A DNA stretch of 64,000 bases from Vibrio bivalvicida (GTDB lineage Bacteria > Pseudomonadota > Gammaproteobacteria > Enterobacterales > Vibrionaceae): assembly GCF_001399455.2 (NCBI RefSeq), contig NZ_LLEI02000017.1, positions 1-64,000 of the forward strand, given 5' to 3'. The position numbers and the translations under genes are program-made. Of the stretch, positions 33,703 to 42,293 are shown one piece after another. The notes under the pieces are model-generated. The model was given only the letters and a program-made list of their open reading frames with translations. It did no database searches and had not been told where the DNA came from. Position 1 is the stretch's first letter; each line of letters opens with the position of its first letter.

Positions 33703-34937
33703 TACTTGCCTCGCTTAAGAATACGACGTAGCCAACTGTTTTTTTCACCTTCATCTGGCTGACCAAGCAGCATTGCTGTAAGTTTGTGCAGATTTTGACT
33801 GACTGGATAATCATGTTTATAGATATGCTTTTGCTCTAGAACTAACTTACTCATTCTCGGCTCGTTCGGCAGTATGATGTCAGGGGTACGCCCTAGAAAC
33901 GCTTTAATGTTTGCCGCATTTATCGTCGCCGCTTTTTCTTCAATGGTGTAGTTCAAAACAAACAAACAACGCACACTAGAGTCTGCGGCTTCCAAACTCT
34001 TCATCGTGCGTTTAGCTTCACGAACACTTGAGACTGTTGGCTCCATCAGTAGAACAATGACGTCACAGGAAGTTGAGATGTAATCGAGGTCTTGTTTAGA
34101 ATTACTCCCTCGTGATAGATCTTCGAGAATAAAATTGTAGTTACCTGATAATTGCGCCGTTAAAGTGCGGAGGTACTCTTTCAGTTCGAGTTCATTGAGT
34201 TCATCTGACTCAAGCGACAATACCGCTAGCATGTTGTCGACCTTTTTCACCATGCTTGCTGCATAGGTAGTATCAACGCTCGATGCTAATGAAGCTCTAG
34301 AGACGAGTTTCTTATCAAATCGCTTAAGCCCCAAGAAAATATCTAAGTTACCACCACGAAAATCATGATCGACCACCAGAGCACTCGACTTTTTAATGTC
34401 GGATAGCTCGAAGGCTAATTCTGCGGTCAACATGGTGGCACCGACGCCCCCCTTGGTCCCCCAAACACCCACTTTTTTAGCGCTGCGATCTTTACCTAAA
34501 CCAGAATTTCGTTGACGGTTATTATTAACATTGCGGACAAACTCTATCAGTTCTTGCTTAGTGATAGGCCAGAATACATAGTAAAAACCCATCTCTTTCA
34601 AGTTTCGAATTGTAGAGATTGCATCTTCGCTACCTACGACTATTACAGAAGCACTGTTAGGTAAAAGATGACTAATTCGCTCCATGTCCTTTGTGATGTT
34701 TTCGCTCAGGTTTAGCTCAACAATCACGATCTCAACGAAAGATTCACGCACATGCTGTTTAATCTTGTCATCACTATTGACGAGCATAGTTGGAACATTG
34801 ATATTCTCGAAGCGAAAAGCTTCATCAACCAGATCGACACACTCTTGTGTTTGATGGAACAAAACAGAGGTAATGGTCTCTTTTTTAACAGTGTTTTGCA
34901 GCGGTTTACTTTGTAGCTTATCTACTAAATCAAACAT
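33702..34937 (-). CDS. tadZ: TadZ (CpaE) localisation ATPase
   Basis: This 411-aa protein has an N-terminal receiver-like domain without a complete acidic phospho-site and a C-terminal MinD/ParA-type ATPase domain. The deviant Walker A motif is WGTKGGVGATM (about residue 159). TadZ places the Tad machine at the cell pole. It follows the RcpB-like gene by 11 nt. Confidence 0.92.
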   Translation of the reverse strand: MFDLVDKLQSKPLQNTVKKETITSVLFHQTQECVDLVDEAFRFENINVPTMLVNSDDKIKQHVRESFVEIVIVELNLSENITKDMERISHLLPNSASVIVVGSEDAISTIRNLKEMGFYYVFWPITKQELIEFVRNVNNNRQRNSGLGKDRSAKKVGVWGTKGGVGATMLTAELAFELSDIKKSSALVVDHDFRGGNLDIFLGLKRFDKKLVSRASLASSVDTTYAASMVKKVDNMLAVLSLESDELNELELKEYLRTLTAQLSGNYNFILEDLSRGSNSKQDLDYISTSCDVIVLLMEPTVSSVREAKRTMKSLEAADSSVRCLFVLNYTIEEKAATINAANIKAFLGRTPDIILPNEPRMSKLVLEQKHIYKHDYPVSQNLHKLTAMLLGQPDEGEKNSWLRRILKRGK

Positions 34938-34948
34938 AAATGTGGGCC

Positions 34949-35470
34949 TTACTTAGCTAAAGGCTGAGATGAAAGGGTATTTTCTGGATTCACCATCGAT
35001 TGCCATCGTGCATTTTCCGCAAAACAACCTTCGGCGTTTGTACCAAACTTACCTACCTTACTTGGAGTGCATAATTCAGTGATCACCTTGGTGTAGTGAA
35101 ATTCAACCGCTACATCTTTGCCACTATCTAACTGTTCTTGGTGAAGGGATATTTGATTTGACTCAACCCCACGCTCAAGCAAACCTTGACGAATTGAGAT
35201 TACAAACTGTTTACCTAGCCTTGTTGACCATTGCAGATTAATTCCCTTACTCGCAACAATTTGCCAGTTGTGATCGATTAGCTTCTGCACTTCTTGCTTA
35301 GCTTTGTCTATACCAGCAGGTTCAAAGGAAGCAGACCATGTATAAGTCATCGGCACAGTGTGAATCGCTTGGCCTTCACGCATCGAAACGTTTTCAGCGC
35401 AACCACTCAAAACAAGCAGCATAGATAAGCCGACGGATTGCCAAATAGAGTTAAGATTGACGTTTCTCAT
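34949..35470 (-). CDS. rcpB: RcpB/CpaD-like pilus lipoprotein
   Basis: This 173-aa lipoprotein has a lipobox (VLSGC, Cys at residue 24). The C-terminal pattern FGTNAEGCFAENARWQSMVN then PENTL resembles the CpaD/RcpB family ending (GC-x(4)-N-x-A-x-MV-x-NP). It sits exactly where rcpB lies in the classical rcpCAB-tadZ order and overlaps the rcpA stop by 4 nt. It probably works with the secretin in the outer membrane. Confidence 0.8.
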   Translation of the reverse strand: MRNVNLNSIWQSVGLSMLLVLSGCAENVSMREGQAIHTVPMTYTWSASFEPAGIDKAKQEVQKLIDHNWQIVASKGINLQWSTRLGKQFVISIRQGLLERGVESNQISLHQEQLDSGKDVAVEFHYTKVITELCTPSKVGKFGTNAEGCFAENARWQSMVNPENTLSSQPLAK

Positions 35471-36792
35471 AGCTTGAAGCCTCCTGTCGCGTAGATTTCA
35501 TTTGCCCATTTACTTTGATCTGAATCCGATATGTTTGGCTCAATGTTCAAAAAGCGCTCAAGACTAGTAGTTTTCTGCATCGTAGGCAGTTGGATTGAGC
35601 TAGGTTCAACGGGTTGAACAAGATTGACCGTCGCAACAATAACAAGCTCAGTGCGCGTTCTTTCCGTCCCTGAAGAGCGAAATAGCGCACCTAATACAGG
35701 AATTTCGCCAATAAATGGGATTTGGCGTAACGACTCCTTGTCTTCGGTACTCAACAGGCCACCTAACACAAAGCTCTTGCCATCAGCGAGCTGAACCGTC
35801 GTTCTTGCCCGTCGAGTTTTTAATGCCGGAAGATTGTATGACTCGTTGCGGTATTGGGTATCCAATGAACTCACTTCTGGGATTAGTGAGAGCTTGATAT
35901 TGTCATCATCCAGCACCTTAGCCATCAAATCTAAGCGAATACCAAACTCTTTGTATTCAACATTAGTGGTCCCATCGACCACAGTCACTACAGGTAGTTC
36001 TCCACCTACAAGGAAATTGGCCGTCTCTCCGGACATCACTGACAAGTTTGGCTGCGCTAGAATTTGCCCAACGGTATCGTTACCCATCGCAGTTATCACT
36101 GAAATGATATCTGAGGCACTGAAAGAGGTTAGCTTATCAATGAAAACACCTGAGTTTTGACCTTGGCTACCATACTGAACACCAAATTCTTCAAGAAATG
36201 AGTGTGACACTTCAGCAATCGATAGCTTTACATTGACCTGCTTTTGGGTGACGACTTCGATCTGGTTGACAACACCAGTGAAGTGGAAACGCTTCATAAA
36301 CTCCATTTCATAGTCGTCATCATTGATGTTCCATTTAATTGCGTACTCTTTCTTTTCTTTCTCTAACAACTCTCCCACCATTTGATTGATAGCATCTTTG
36401 TTTTTTTCATTCGCAACAGTGCCCGTTAAAACCACATTGTCACCAATATGAGTCAGCTTTACGTTCGCATTGGGATACAGCAGTTGAACTTGGCTTTCTA
36501 GCTCCGTGAGCGATGTATTAACCGTTACCTTACGTTTAGTTAGGGTTTTTCCACTGATGCCAAATACGGCAAATCCGGTTTCACCCAAGGCTTTGCCAAA
36601 CAAAGCAACTTTGCGTTTATCAATCACTTGATAGTCAGCCACTTCTGGATTGGAAATAAAGACAGAGTCAATGTCTTCGCCAACCGAGATGATTTCCATC
36701 TCGCCTTCAGAGAGGTAGGTGATTCTTTGCGCGTTTGAAAGAGAAGGTACTAAAAACAATAAGGCACAAAGAGAGATAAGTAACTTTTTCAT
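35467..36792 (-). CDS. rcpA: Tad outer-membrane secretin RcpA (CpaC)
   Basis: This 441-aa exported secretin forms the outer-membrane pore of the Tad pilus. It has a signal peptide (cleavage near SNA, residue 21), an N-terminal pilus/BON-type domain (VFISNPEVADYQVIDKR) and the secretin core. The core includes LAQPNLSVMSGETANFLVGG, FGIRLDLMAKVL and VPVLGALFRS-like FIGEIPVLGALFRS. It is followed by rcpB with a 4-nt overlap. Confidence 0.94.
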   Translation of the reverse strand: MKKLLISLCALLFLVPSLSNAQRITYLSEGEMEIISVGEDIDSVFISNPEVADYQVIDKRKVALFGKALGETGFAVFGISGKTLTKRKVTVNTSLTELESQVQLLYPNANVKLTHIGDNVVLTGTVANEKNKDAINQMVGELLEKEKKEYAIKWNINDDDYEMEFMKRFHFTGVVNQIEVVTQKQVNVKLSIAEVSHSFLEEFGVQYGSQGQNSGVFIDKLTSFSASDIISVITAMGNDTVGQILAQPNLSVMSGETANFLVGGELPVVTVVDGTTNVEYKEFGIRLDLMAKVLDDDNIKLSLIPEVSSLDTQYRNESYNLPALKTRRARTTVQLADGKSFVLGGLLSTEDKESLRQIPFIGEIPVLGALFRSSGTERTRTELVIVATVNLVQPVEPSSIQLPTMQKTTSLERFLNIEPNISDSDQSKWANEIYATGGFKL

Positions 36793-36799
36793 TGAAGCC

Positions 36800-37600
36800 T
36801 CAGTTAATGGTTACGTCGTTAGAGCGATACTCAACGACAGATTTGAAGTTGGATAGCACATCACCAGCATCTGCATGGAGATCTGACTTCTTGTATTCAC
36901 CAATGGATTTGTGGACTTCCAGTTCAGAGATTCTTTTTGCCACTGTGAGGGTCGCTACTTGCTTACGAGTAAGCTCTAAAATCAGATTTACTTCGGTTGA
37001 CGCTGGAGCGCTACGCGTTTCACCAATCAACGTCTTGTTTACTTGCAGTACTTTGACACCTGTTAGCACTGGGGTAACAAACATATTGCGCTTACGCGTC
37101 GGTTGTGTCTCTGCCGTTTCTATTGAGAATTCCGTTGGCAAAGAGAGAGATAACACATCAATCATGGTCCCGTGGGTGATCACACCACCAACAATGGATT
37201 GAGGCCGCACTTTTATTGCATAAGGAACACGGTTTTTGGCGATCACCAAATCAACATAGCCCTCTTGATCTGGCGCAACCAAGTGCTCTTGAAAAATCAA
37301 CTCGCCAACATTCAAGTCTGCCGCGTAGACCAAACCGTTTGAAAAATTGATCAACATATCTTCAGCAACACCTAACACCGTGGCTTTAGACTCGGTTACA
37401 CGAAGTAATTCCAAATCCGAGCGCTTCACCTGCTGACCTTGACCAACAGAGTTGACCAATCGCCAAGCGGTAATCAACTTGTCTTGTTTCACTTCCGGTT
37501 GAAACTCTTGCGTTGGAGTTTTTGATAAACTCCCTGCTAAGCCATACAAACCCAATAAGATTGCTAGCCCTGCAAAAGTTAATAATACTTTTTTATTCAC
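36800..37600 (-). CDS. rcpC: Tad pilus assembly protein RcpC (CpaB)
   Basis: This 266-aa protein has an N-terminal membrane anchor (VLLTFAGLAILLGLYGL) and a SAF-type domain (GQGQQVKRSDLELLRV) followed by the RcpC/CpaB region (GTMIDVLSLSL). It overlaps the tadV stop by 4 nt and precedes rcpA by 7 nt. RcpC supports secretin stability and pilus assembly. Confidence 0.9.
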   Translation of the reverse strand: MNKKVLLTFAGLAILLGLYGLAGSLSKTPTQEFQPEVKQDKLITAWRLVNSVGQGQQVKRSDLELLRVTESKATVLGVAEDMLINFSNGLVYAADLNVGELIFQEHLVAPDQEGYVDLVIAKNRVPYAIKVRPQSIVGGVITHGTMIDVLSLSLPTEFSIETAETQPTRKRNMFVTPVLTGVKVLQVNKTLIGETRSAPASTEVNLILELTRKQVATLTVAKRISELEVHKSIGEYKKSDLHADAGDVLSNFKSVVEYRSNDVTIN

Positions 37601-38046
37601 ACTGAATTTTCCAAGATAGATGCCAGCACTCCAAATAGCCCGCCTAGGGATATAGCGATCCCATAGGGTATTCCCGTGAATTTACTCTCTGCTACTTTAT
37701 TTCTAAACAGATAGAAAACACTGGTAATACCGCCGGTAATAGCAACTATAAATAGCGTAATAGGAATGTATGCTGGAATAATTGCAACTGAATAGGCGGC
37801 AAATAGCTTACTATCTCCGCCACCAAGCCAACCTAGGTGGCTCATGACTAATCCAATTGACAAAAACAAGATAACGTTGACTATTTGGAAGACTCCACCC
37901 AGTTTCAAAACGATAATAGAGCAGCTAAGTAGCACTCCTAAACAGAGGAGGTTACTGATTTTTCGGTATCTAATATCTGACCAGATGGATAGAAAAGTGA
38001 GGGTAGCCAATAATATTAGCCACCCTGTTAGGCACTGTGTTCCCAA
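37597..38046 (-). CDS. tadV: Flp prepilin peptidase TadV (CpaA)
   Basis: This type IV prepilin peptidase processes Flp, TadE and TadF. The 149-aa membrane protein has the two catalytic aspartates, one in SDIRYRKI (about residue 24) and one in the GxGD-type motif LGGGDSKL (about residue 77). The best frame start is a TTG codon 11 nt after the flp stop with no clear ribosome site, so translation may be coupled to flp and the exact start is uncertain. Confidence 0.9.
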   Translation of the reverse strand: MGTQCLTGWLILLATLTFLSIWSDIRYRKISNLLCLGVLLSCSIIVLKLGGVFQIVNVILFLSIGLVMSHLGWLGGGDSKLFAAYSVAIIPAYIPITLFIVAITGGITSVFYLFRNKVAESKFTGIPYGIAISLGGLFGVLASILENSV

Positions 38047-38057
38047 AACGTCGATGA

Positions 38058-38258
38058 CTACTTCGCAACTTTGCCTAGTTCTGTTTTGATGCTAGTAAAT
38101 ATGGTAGTAAGGTGTGTACCAATGTCACCAACGAGTGCAGCAATTACAATTGAGATACCTGCCGCAATAAGGCCGTACTCAATAGCAGTTACGCCGTTCT
38201 CATCGCTCTTATAGTTTTCAATGGCTAATTTGGTGTTAACAAATAGTTTAGTAAACAT
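38058..38258 (-). CDS. flp: Flp-type major pilin
   Basis: This 66-aa major pilin of the type IVb Tad pilus has a leader of 22 residues ending in Gly. The mature start VTAIEYGLIAAGISIVIAAL carries the invariant Glu-Tyr at positions 5-6 (the Flp motif). I chose the ATG at 38258, with AAGGA 7 nt upstream; the open frame extends further upstream without family sequence. It is the first gene of the operon, and only one flp copy is present. Confidence 0.95.
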   Translation of the reverse strand: MFTKLFVNTKLAIENYKSDENGVTAIEYGLIAAGISIVIAALVGDIGTHLTTIFTSIKTELGKVAK

Positions 38259-38603
38259 GCTTATTCCTTCTGACTTTAATCTAGAAATTAAAATTAAAAA
38301 CTTATAACCCAGACAAATTTGGGGGTGCACATTTGTAACTCGAACAATTACACCTGTTCAAAAAACAATTCATAACTAAACTAAACAAACAGTATAAGCC
38401 GATCAATAAACTGTATATTTATATAAAAATAAACAAATATGTAAAATTATTACACACAAAATATGAACCACCAAGCATATGGGGCGACATTTCTTGCCTA
38501 GTGTCCAGTTTAAATCACATTCACTTATTGAATAGATCTACAAATAAGATGGTTGATAAAACAACAAAACACGTTCAGTTCTGTTATTTACAGGCTACGA
38601 ATA
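38259..38603. other. AT-rich region upstream of the Tad operon
   Basis: This roughly 345-nt region has low GC content and should hold the Tad operon promoter. On the minus strand the stretch at 38388-38409 contains a perfect LuxR-type half-site (TTATTGAT) followed by a poor second half. No RNA gene is seen. Confidence 0.45.
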
Positions 38604-38632
38604 ATAAAAAAGCGCCATGAATGGCGCTTTTC
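38604..38632 (-). terminator. Rho-independent terminator after the methyltransferase gene
   Basis: Minus-strand reading gives AAAAGCGCCATTCATGGCGCTTTTTTATT, a clean hairpin with a T tract, 18 nt after the methyltransferase stop. Confidence 0.9.
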
Positions 38633-38649
38633 GGGGTTGAAATATGCGG

Positions 38650-39615
38650 CTATTTAAATCGAAGTACTTTAAGCGACGCTTCTGTATCGACGTCTTCAAA
38701 CTCTGGAGGGTTGTCTAACCGCTCAATAAAGTTGAGCTGCGGCGCTTCTTCCTTCATGCCTTCTATTAAGAACTGGCTTGTTACTTGAGGAGAGTTAACA
38801 CAGGCGATTACTTGTCCATCTTGCGCTAACAACTCCGGCAGCTTTCTGAGAATACGCTTGTAATCTTTAGTTAGTGCAAAGCTACCTTTTTGGAATGACG
38901 GCGGATCAATCACAATTAAGTCATAACGTCCCATCTTCTTGATTTTTCCCCAAGAGCGGAAAATATCGTAGCCTAAGAACTTAACTTGATTAGTGTTGTG
39001 GCTATTCAACTTATGATTTTCTCGCCCTTTCGCCAGTGAAGAGCGCGACATATCGACATTGACCACTTGATCTGCCCCACCTTCTATCGCAGCAACAGAA
39101 AATCCGCATGTGTAGGCAAACAGGTTTAGAACATTTTTATGCTTAGCGTTATCTTTTACCCAATCACGCCCATAGCGCATATCCAAAAACAGACCAAAGT
39201 TTTGGTTGCGGCCAATATCGAGTTGGTACTTTAAACCTGACTCTTCTACTACAGGGCGGCTATCCAATTCGCCCAGCAAGACTTCCGAAGGAGCCCCCTC
39301 TGCGTAACGATATTGAACAACTATTGAACGGCCTTGTTTTTCGTTCCACAACGCACTTTGTGACAGTGTAACCAATCCTTGCTTTAGTTGTTCAATAAAT
39401 GACTCTTCAACCGCTTTAAATACACTGACAATAAGCTGCCCTTGAATCCAATCACAGGTTAATTGATCCAACCCTTCAAATCTACGGCCACGGCCATGAA
39501 ACAGGCGGCGAATTTCGTTCGGAGCTGATTCTAATTGAAGTTGCAACTGCTCAAAAAAAACTGGAAGTTGTTGTGTCTGCATTGCTGCAGGAATTACTTG
39601 TTGATCTTCGGCCAT
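38650..39615 (-). CDS. Class I SAM-dependent methyltransferase, RlmI/RlmK-like
   Basis: This 321-aa product belongs to the group of rRNA-type methyltransferases with an SAM-binding motif NLFAYTCGFSVAA (about residue 155). It also has the catalytic-region motif DLIVIDPPSF. The substrate is probably a 23S rRNA base, but the exact position cannot be told. I chose the ATG at 39615 because GGGAG lies 6 nt upstream. It overlaps the end of the upstream pseudouridine synthase gene by 22 nt, so two RNA-modification genes are translationally coupled. Confidence 0.82.
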   Translation of the reverse strand: MAEDQQVIPAAMQTQQLPVFFEQLQLQLESAPNEIRRLFHGRGRRFEGLDQLTCDWIQGQLIVSVFKAVEESFIEQLKQGLVTLSQSALWNEKQGRSIVVQYRYAEGAPSEVLLGELDSRPVVEESGLKYQLDIGRNQNFGLFLDMRYGRDWVKDNAKHKNVLNLFAYTCGFSVAAIEGGADQVVNVDMSRSSLAKGRENHKLNSHNTNQVKFLGYDIFRSWGKIKKMGRYDLIVIDPPSFQKGSFALTKDYKRILRKLPELLAQDGQVIACVNSPQVTSQFLIEGMKEEAPQLNFIERLDNPPEFEDVDTEASLKVLRFK

Positions 39616-40289
39616 GATAGCTCCCAAGGTTTTAGCCAAGCCTCAATGCCTTGACTGGTCATTTCATCATTCCACTTCTCTCCGAGTAAGACACTTTTAC
39701 GCGGATCGCAAACAAATTCGTAGCTTTGGCTATTGAATTCGAAGCGAAGGGCAAACGCATGCAAGTAACCGCGATCTGAGGTATTGCCACTATTGTATAT
39801 AGGATCGCCGACAATTCCCGAACCTACTGATTTCAGAGCGACGCGAATTTGGTGCGTTTTCCCTGTATGCGGTTTACATAAGAAAAGTCTTTCACCGGGC
39901 AAAGCAGTTGCAGAAAAAAACTGGGTCACCGCAGGGTTATGTTGAGTGGTAAGCAGCTTCCAAGATGCTCGACGCGAGCGTTCCATATCTCCCGATACCA
40001 ACCCTTGCTTCTTTTTTGGTTTTTTACTGCCGATAGCGAGATAGAACTTCTCCACTCGCCGTTCGGCAAACTGGTTTGAAAGAGCTCTGGCTGCCGCCAC
40101 GTTTCTACCCAGCAACAAAATACCCGAAGTCATTTTGTCTAAGCGGTGAATAAGATAAAGCTGTGAATCTCCAGTCTGTTTGGAAACATCTTGGAGTAGC
40201 ATAGTATCGCCATCATCTTTATGTACTGACACATTCGGATGTTTATTAATAACGATAAAGTCAGGATGGGTATGTAAAATATCAAACAT
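39594..40289 (-). CDS. RluA-family pseudouridine synthase
   Basis: This 231-aa enzyme converts uridine to pseudouridine in RNA. The catalytic motif is HRLDKMTSG (about residue 46, Asp catalytic), with the downstream HTGKTHQIRVAL typical of the RluA/RluC/TruC group and no S4 domain. I chose the ATG at 40289 (MFDILHTHPDF), which gives a family-like N-terminus; the open frame extends 22 codons upstream. The target RNA is unknown. It is coupled to the methyltransferase gene. Confidence 0.85.
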   Translation of the reverse strand: MFDILHTHPDFIVINKHPNVSVHKDDGDTMLLQDVSKQTGDSQLYLIHRLDKMTSGILLLGRNVAAARALSNQFAERRVEKFYLAIGSKKPKKKQGLVSGDMERSRRASWKLLTTQHNPAVTQFFSATALPGERLFLCKPHTGKTHQIRVALKSVGSGIVGDPIYNSGNTSDRGYLHAFALRFEFNSQSYEFVCDPRKSVLLGEKWNDEMTSQGIEAWLKPWELSWPKINK

Positions 40290-40445
40290 TAGACAGGCTC
40301 CACTTCGGAGGCATGAGTATACCCATTCTCTTTGTGAATACCAGTAGGGTATCATTCATCAAGCGATAAAGAGACTTTGACACAAGATAGGCCAGGTATT
40401 ACCAGACTTACCCCTACTGCTGCCACTCACTCATGTAGGACTAGC

Positions 40446-40478
40446 AAAAAAAACCTCCCAAGCGGGAGGTTTGTTTCA
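40446..40478 (-). terminator. Rho-independent terminator after the sodium-dependent transporter
   Basis: On the minus strand AACCTCCCGCTTGGGAGGTT is followed by a run of T, about 20 nt after the transporter stop. Confidence 0.92.
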
Positions 40479-40497
40479 TTGAAGTCGTGAGTCAGGT

Positions 40498-41928
40498 CTA
40501 TAGCTTCTTAGAGAAGATTCCTGCCACAGCGATGATACCGATACCTAGCAGCATGATTTCACCCTTGCCGCTATCGAAGCCAGACTTAATGCCCATGAAA
40601 GCAACGACTGCGATAGCTACTGGAATAATGTACTTAACTAGGTTGTACCATAGACCAAACAGTGGGAAAGACACTTCACCATCGTTAGTGATCTCTTTTT
40701 CAAGCTCTGAGCGTGATAGACGCCAACCTGCGAAGATACATACCAACATACCACCAACAGCTAGGAAGATCTTATCTGTTAGGAGGTCGAAGATATCAAA
40801 TGCGCCAGTGCCGAATAGTGTTGGCCCTACACCACCTAGCGACAGAGAGGCGAATACACATAGCGTTGCCATTACTGAGCTTGCGCTGATTACGGCTGTA
40901 GATCGCTTCATACCTTTTTCATCAATTAGGTAAGAAACCACAACCTCAAGTAGTGATACAGAAGAAGTAAGTGCCGCTACCGTTAGACCAATGAAGAACA
41001 TCAGTGCAAACAGAAGACCGATTACGCCACCCATTTCAGCAAATAGCTGAGGTACGACAACAAATACTAGACCAGGGCCAGCCGCTGGCTCCATACCGAA
41101 TGCAAACATTGCTGGGAACATTGCTACACCTGCTAGGATTGCAACACCAGTGTCCATTGCAGTAACCATACCTGTCGTCTGAACTAGGTTTTCTTTCTTC
41201 TTCAAGTAAGAACCGTAAGTCAACATACAGCCCATACCCAAGCTCAGCGAGAAGAACGCCTGACCTAGAGCCGCTAGAACAACGTTACTATCCACTTTAG
41301 AGAAATCTGGCATAAACAGGAATTCAAGACCAGCCATAGCGCCAGGGAGCATTAGACCTTTCACTGATACAACAATCAGGATAAGGAATAATAGAGGCAT
41401 TAGGATCTTACCTGCTTTCTCGATACCGCCAGATACGCCTTTCATCACGATGGCGATGTTTAGCATCAGGTAGATACCCATCCACATCAGTGGTTGAACG
41501 GGATCAGAGATGAAACCGCCAAAGCTGTCACCGATTGCTTCTGGTGCACTTAGCAGGCCGCCACCAACTTTAAAGATGTATGCCAGTGCCCAACCACCTA
41601 CCACTGGGTAGAAACCCATGATAAGTAGACCACTCAACACACCCATAACGCCTGTAAACGTCCAACGACGATCTGTCGTTTTAAACGCACCAACAGCGGA
41701 TAGACCTGTCTTACGACCAATAGCGAACTCAGTTAGCATGACGCTAAAGCCGATAAAAATTACGAAAAGAAGGTAAATTGCAACGAACGCGCCGCCGCCG
41801 CTCTCACCTGCCGTATAAGGAAATTTCCATATGTTGCCCAAACCAACAGCAGAACCTGCTGCGGCCATCACGAAGCCTAATTTAGATCCCCATGTATCAC
41901 GGGCTTGTGTACTTGTACTAGTAGCCAC
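40498..41928 (-). CDS. Sodium-dependent amino-acid transporter (NSS/SNF family)
   Basis: This 476-aa inner-membrane symporter has about twelve membrane segments. It has the family start RDTWGSKLGFVMAAAGSAVG then LGNIWKFPYTAGESGGGAF, with the sodium- and substrate-binding unwound helix 1, and SLGMGCMLTYGSYLKK. NSS transporters such as LeuT and TnaT import amino acids with sodium; the substrate here is not certain. A near-consensus TyrR box lies 63-80 nt upstream, which would fit an aromatic amino acid. It is monocistronic, with its own terminator. Confidence 0.92.
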   Translation of the reverse strand: MATSTSTQARDTWGSKLGFVMAAAGSAVGLGNIWKFPYTAGESGGGAFVAIYLLFVIFIGFSVMLTEFAIGRKTGLSAVGAFKTTDRRWTFTGVMGVLSGLLIMGFYPVVGGWALAYIFKVGGGLLSAPEAIGDSFGGFISDPVQPLMWMGIYLMLNIAIVMKGVSGGIEKAGKILMPLLFLILIVVSVKGLMLPGAMAGLEFLFMPDFSKVDSNVVLAALGQAFFSLSLGMGCMLTYGSYLKKKENLVQTTGMVTAMDTGVAILAGVAMFPAMFAFGMEPAAGPGLVFVVVPQLFAEMGGVIGLLFALMFFIGLTVAALTSSVSLLEVVVSYLIDEKGMKRSTAVISASSVMATLCVFASLSLGGVGPTLFGTGAFDIFDLLTDKIFLAVGGMLVCIFAGWRLSRSELEKEITNDGEVSFPLFGLWYNLVKYIIPVAIAVVAFMGIKSGFDSGKGEIMLLGIGIIAVAGIFSKKL

Positions 41929-42293
41929 GGTTACTCCATTAAATCGTTTTTAAGTTGTGTTTGCTTCTGTTAGGCGCCTTAAAAAAGTGGTGTATAATTA
42001 TTTTTACACTTAATAAAATTATCAGTGACGCTAACGTTATGGCAAGTAAAGCAGTTTAAGATTAAAATTGGAAGCCCATTTAGTTTATTTTTCCGCCACA
42101 AATGTAATTAATATGTTTAAATGCTGCTTTTTTAGCCTTTAACATCTACTATACACCAGAATTTACATTCCCATAACATAATCATTCTTTTTCTGACTTT
42201 TCCTTACTCGTTACATTCTTTGTCTATTTGTCGCTTGTCGCCCCTCTCCCAGAGTTCTAATATTGAATGGCATTGGAATACCTAGGTTACTGA
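41929..42293. other. Divergent region transporter / cardiolipin synthase
   Basis: This 365-nt gap holds the TyrR-like box near the transporter and otherwise AT-rich sequence that must contain both promoters. No open frame or RNA gene was seen. Confidence 0.5.
41991..42008 (-). promoter_or_regulatory. TyrR-box-like operator upstream of the sodium-dependent transporter
   Basis: TGTATA-N6-TTTACA matches the TyrR consensus TGTAAA-N6-TTTACA at 11 of 12 defined positions. On the minus strand it overlaps a possible -10 (TTATAC). TyrR controls aromatic amino-acid transport and synthesis genes, so this predicts regulation by tyrosine, phenylalanine or tryptophan. The box was found by eye. Confidence 0.55.
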
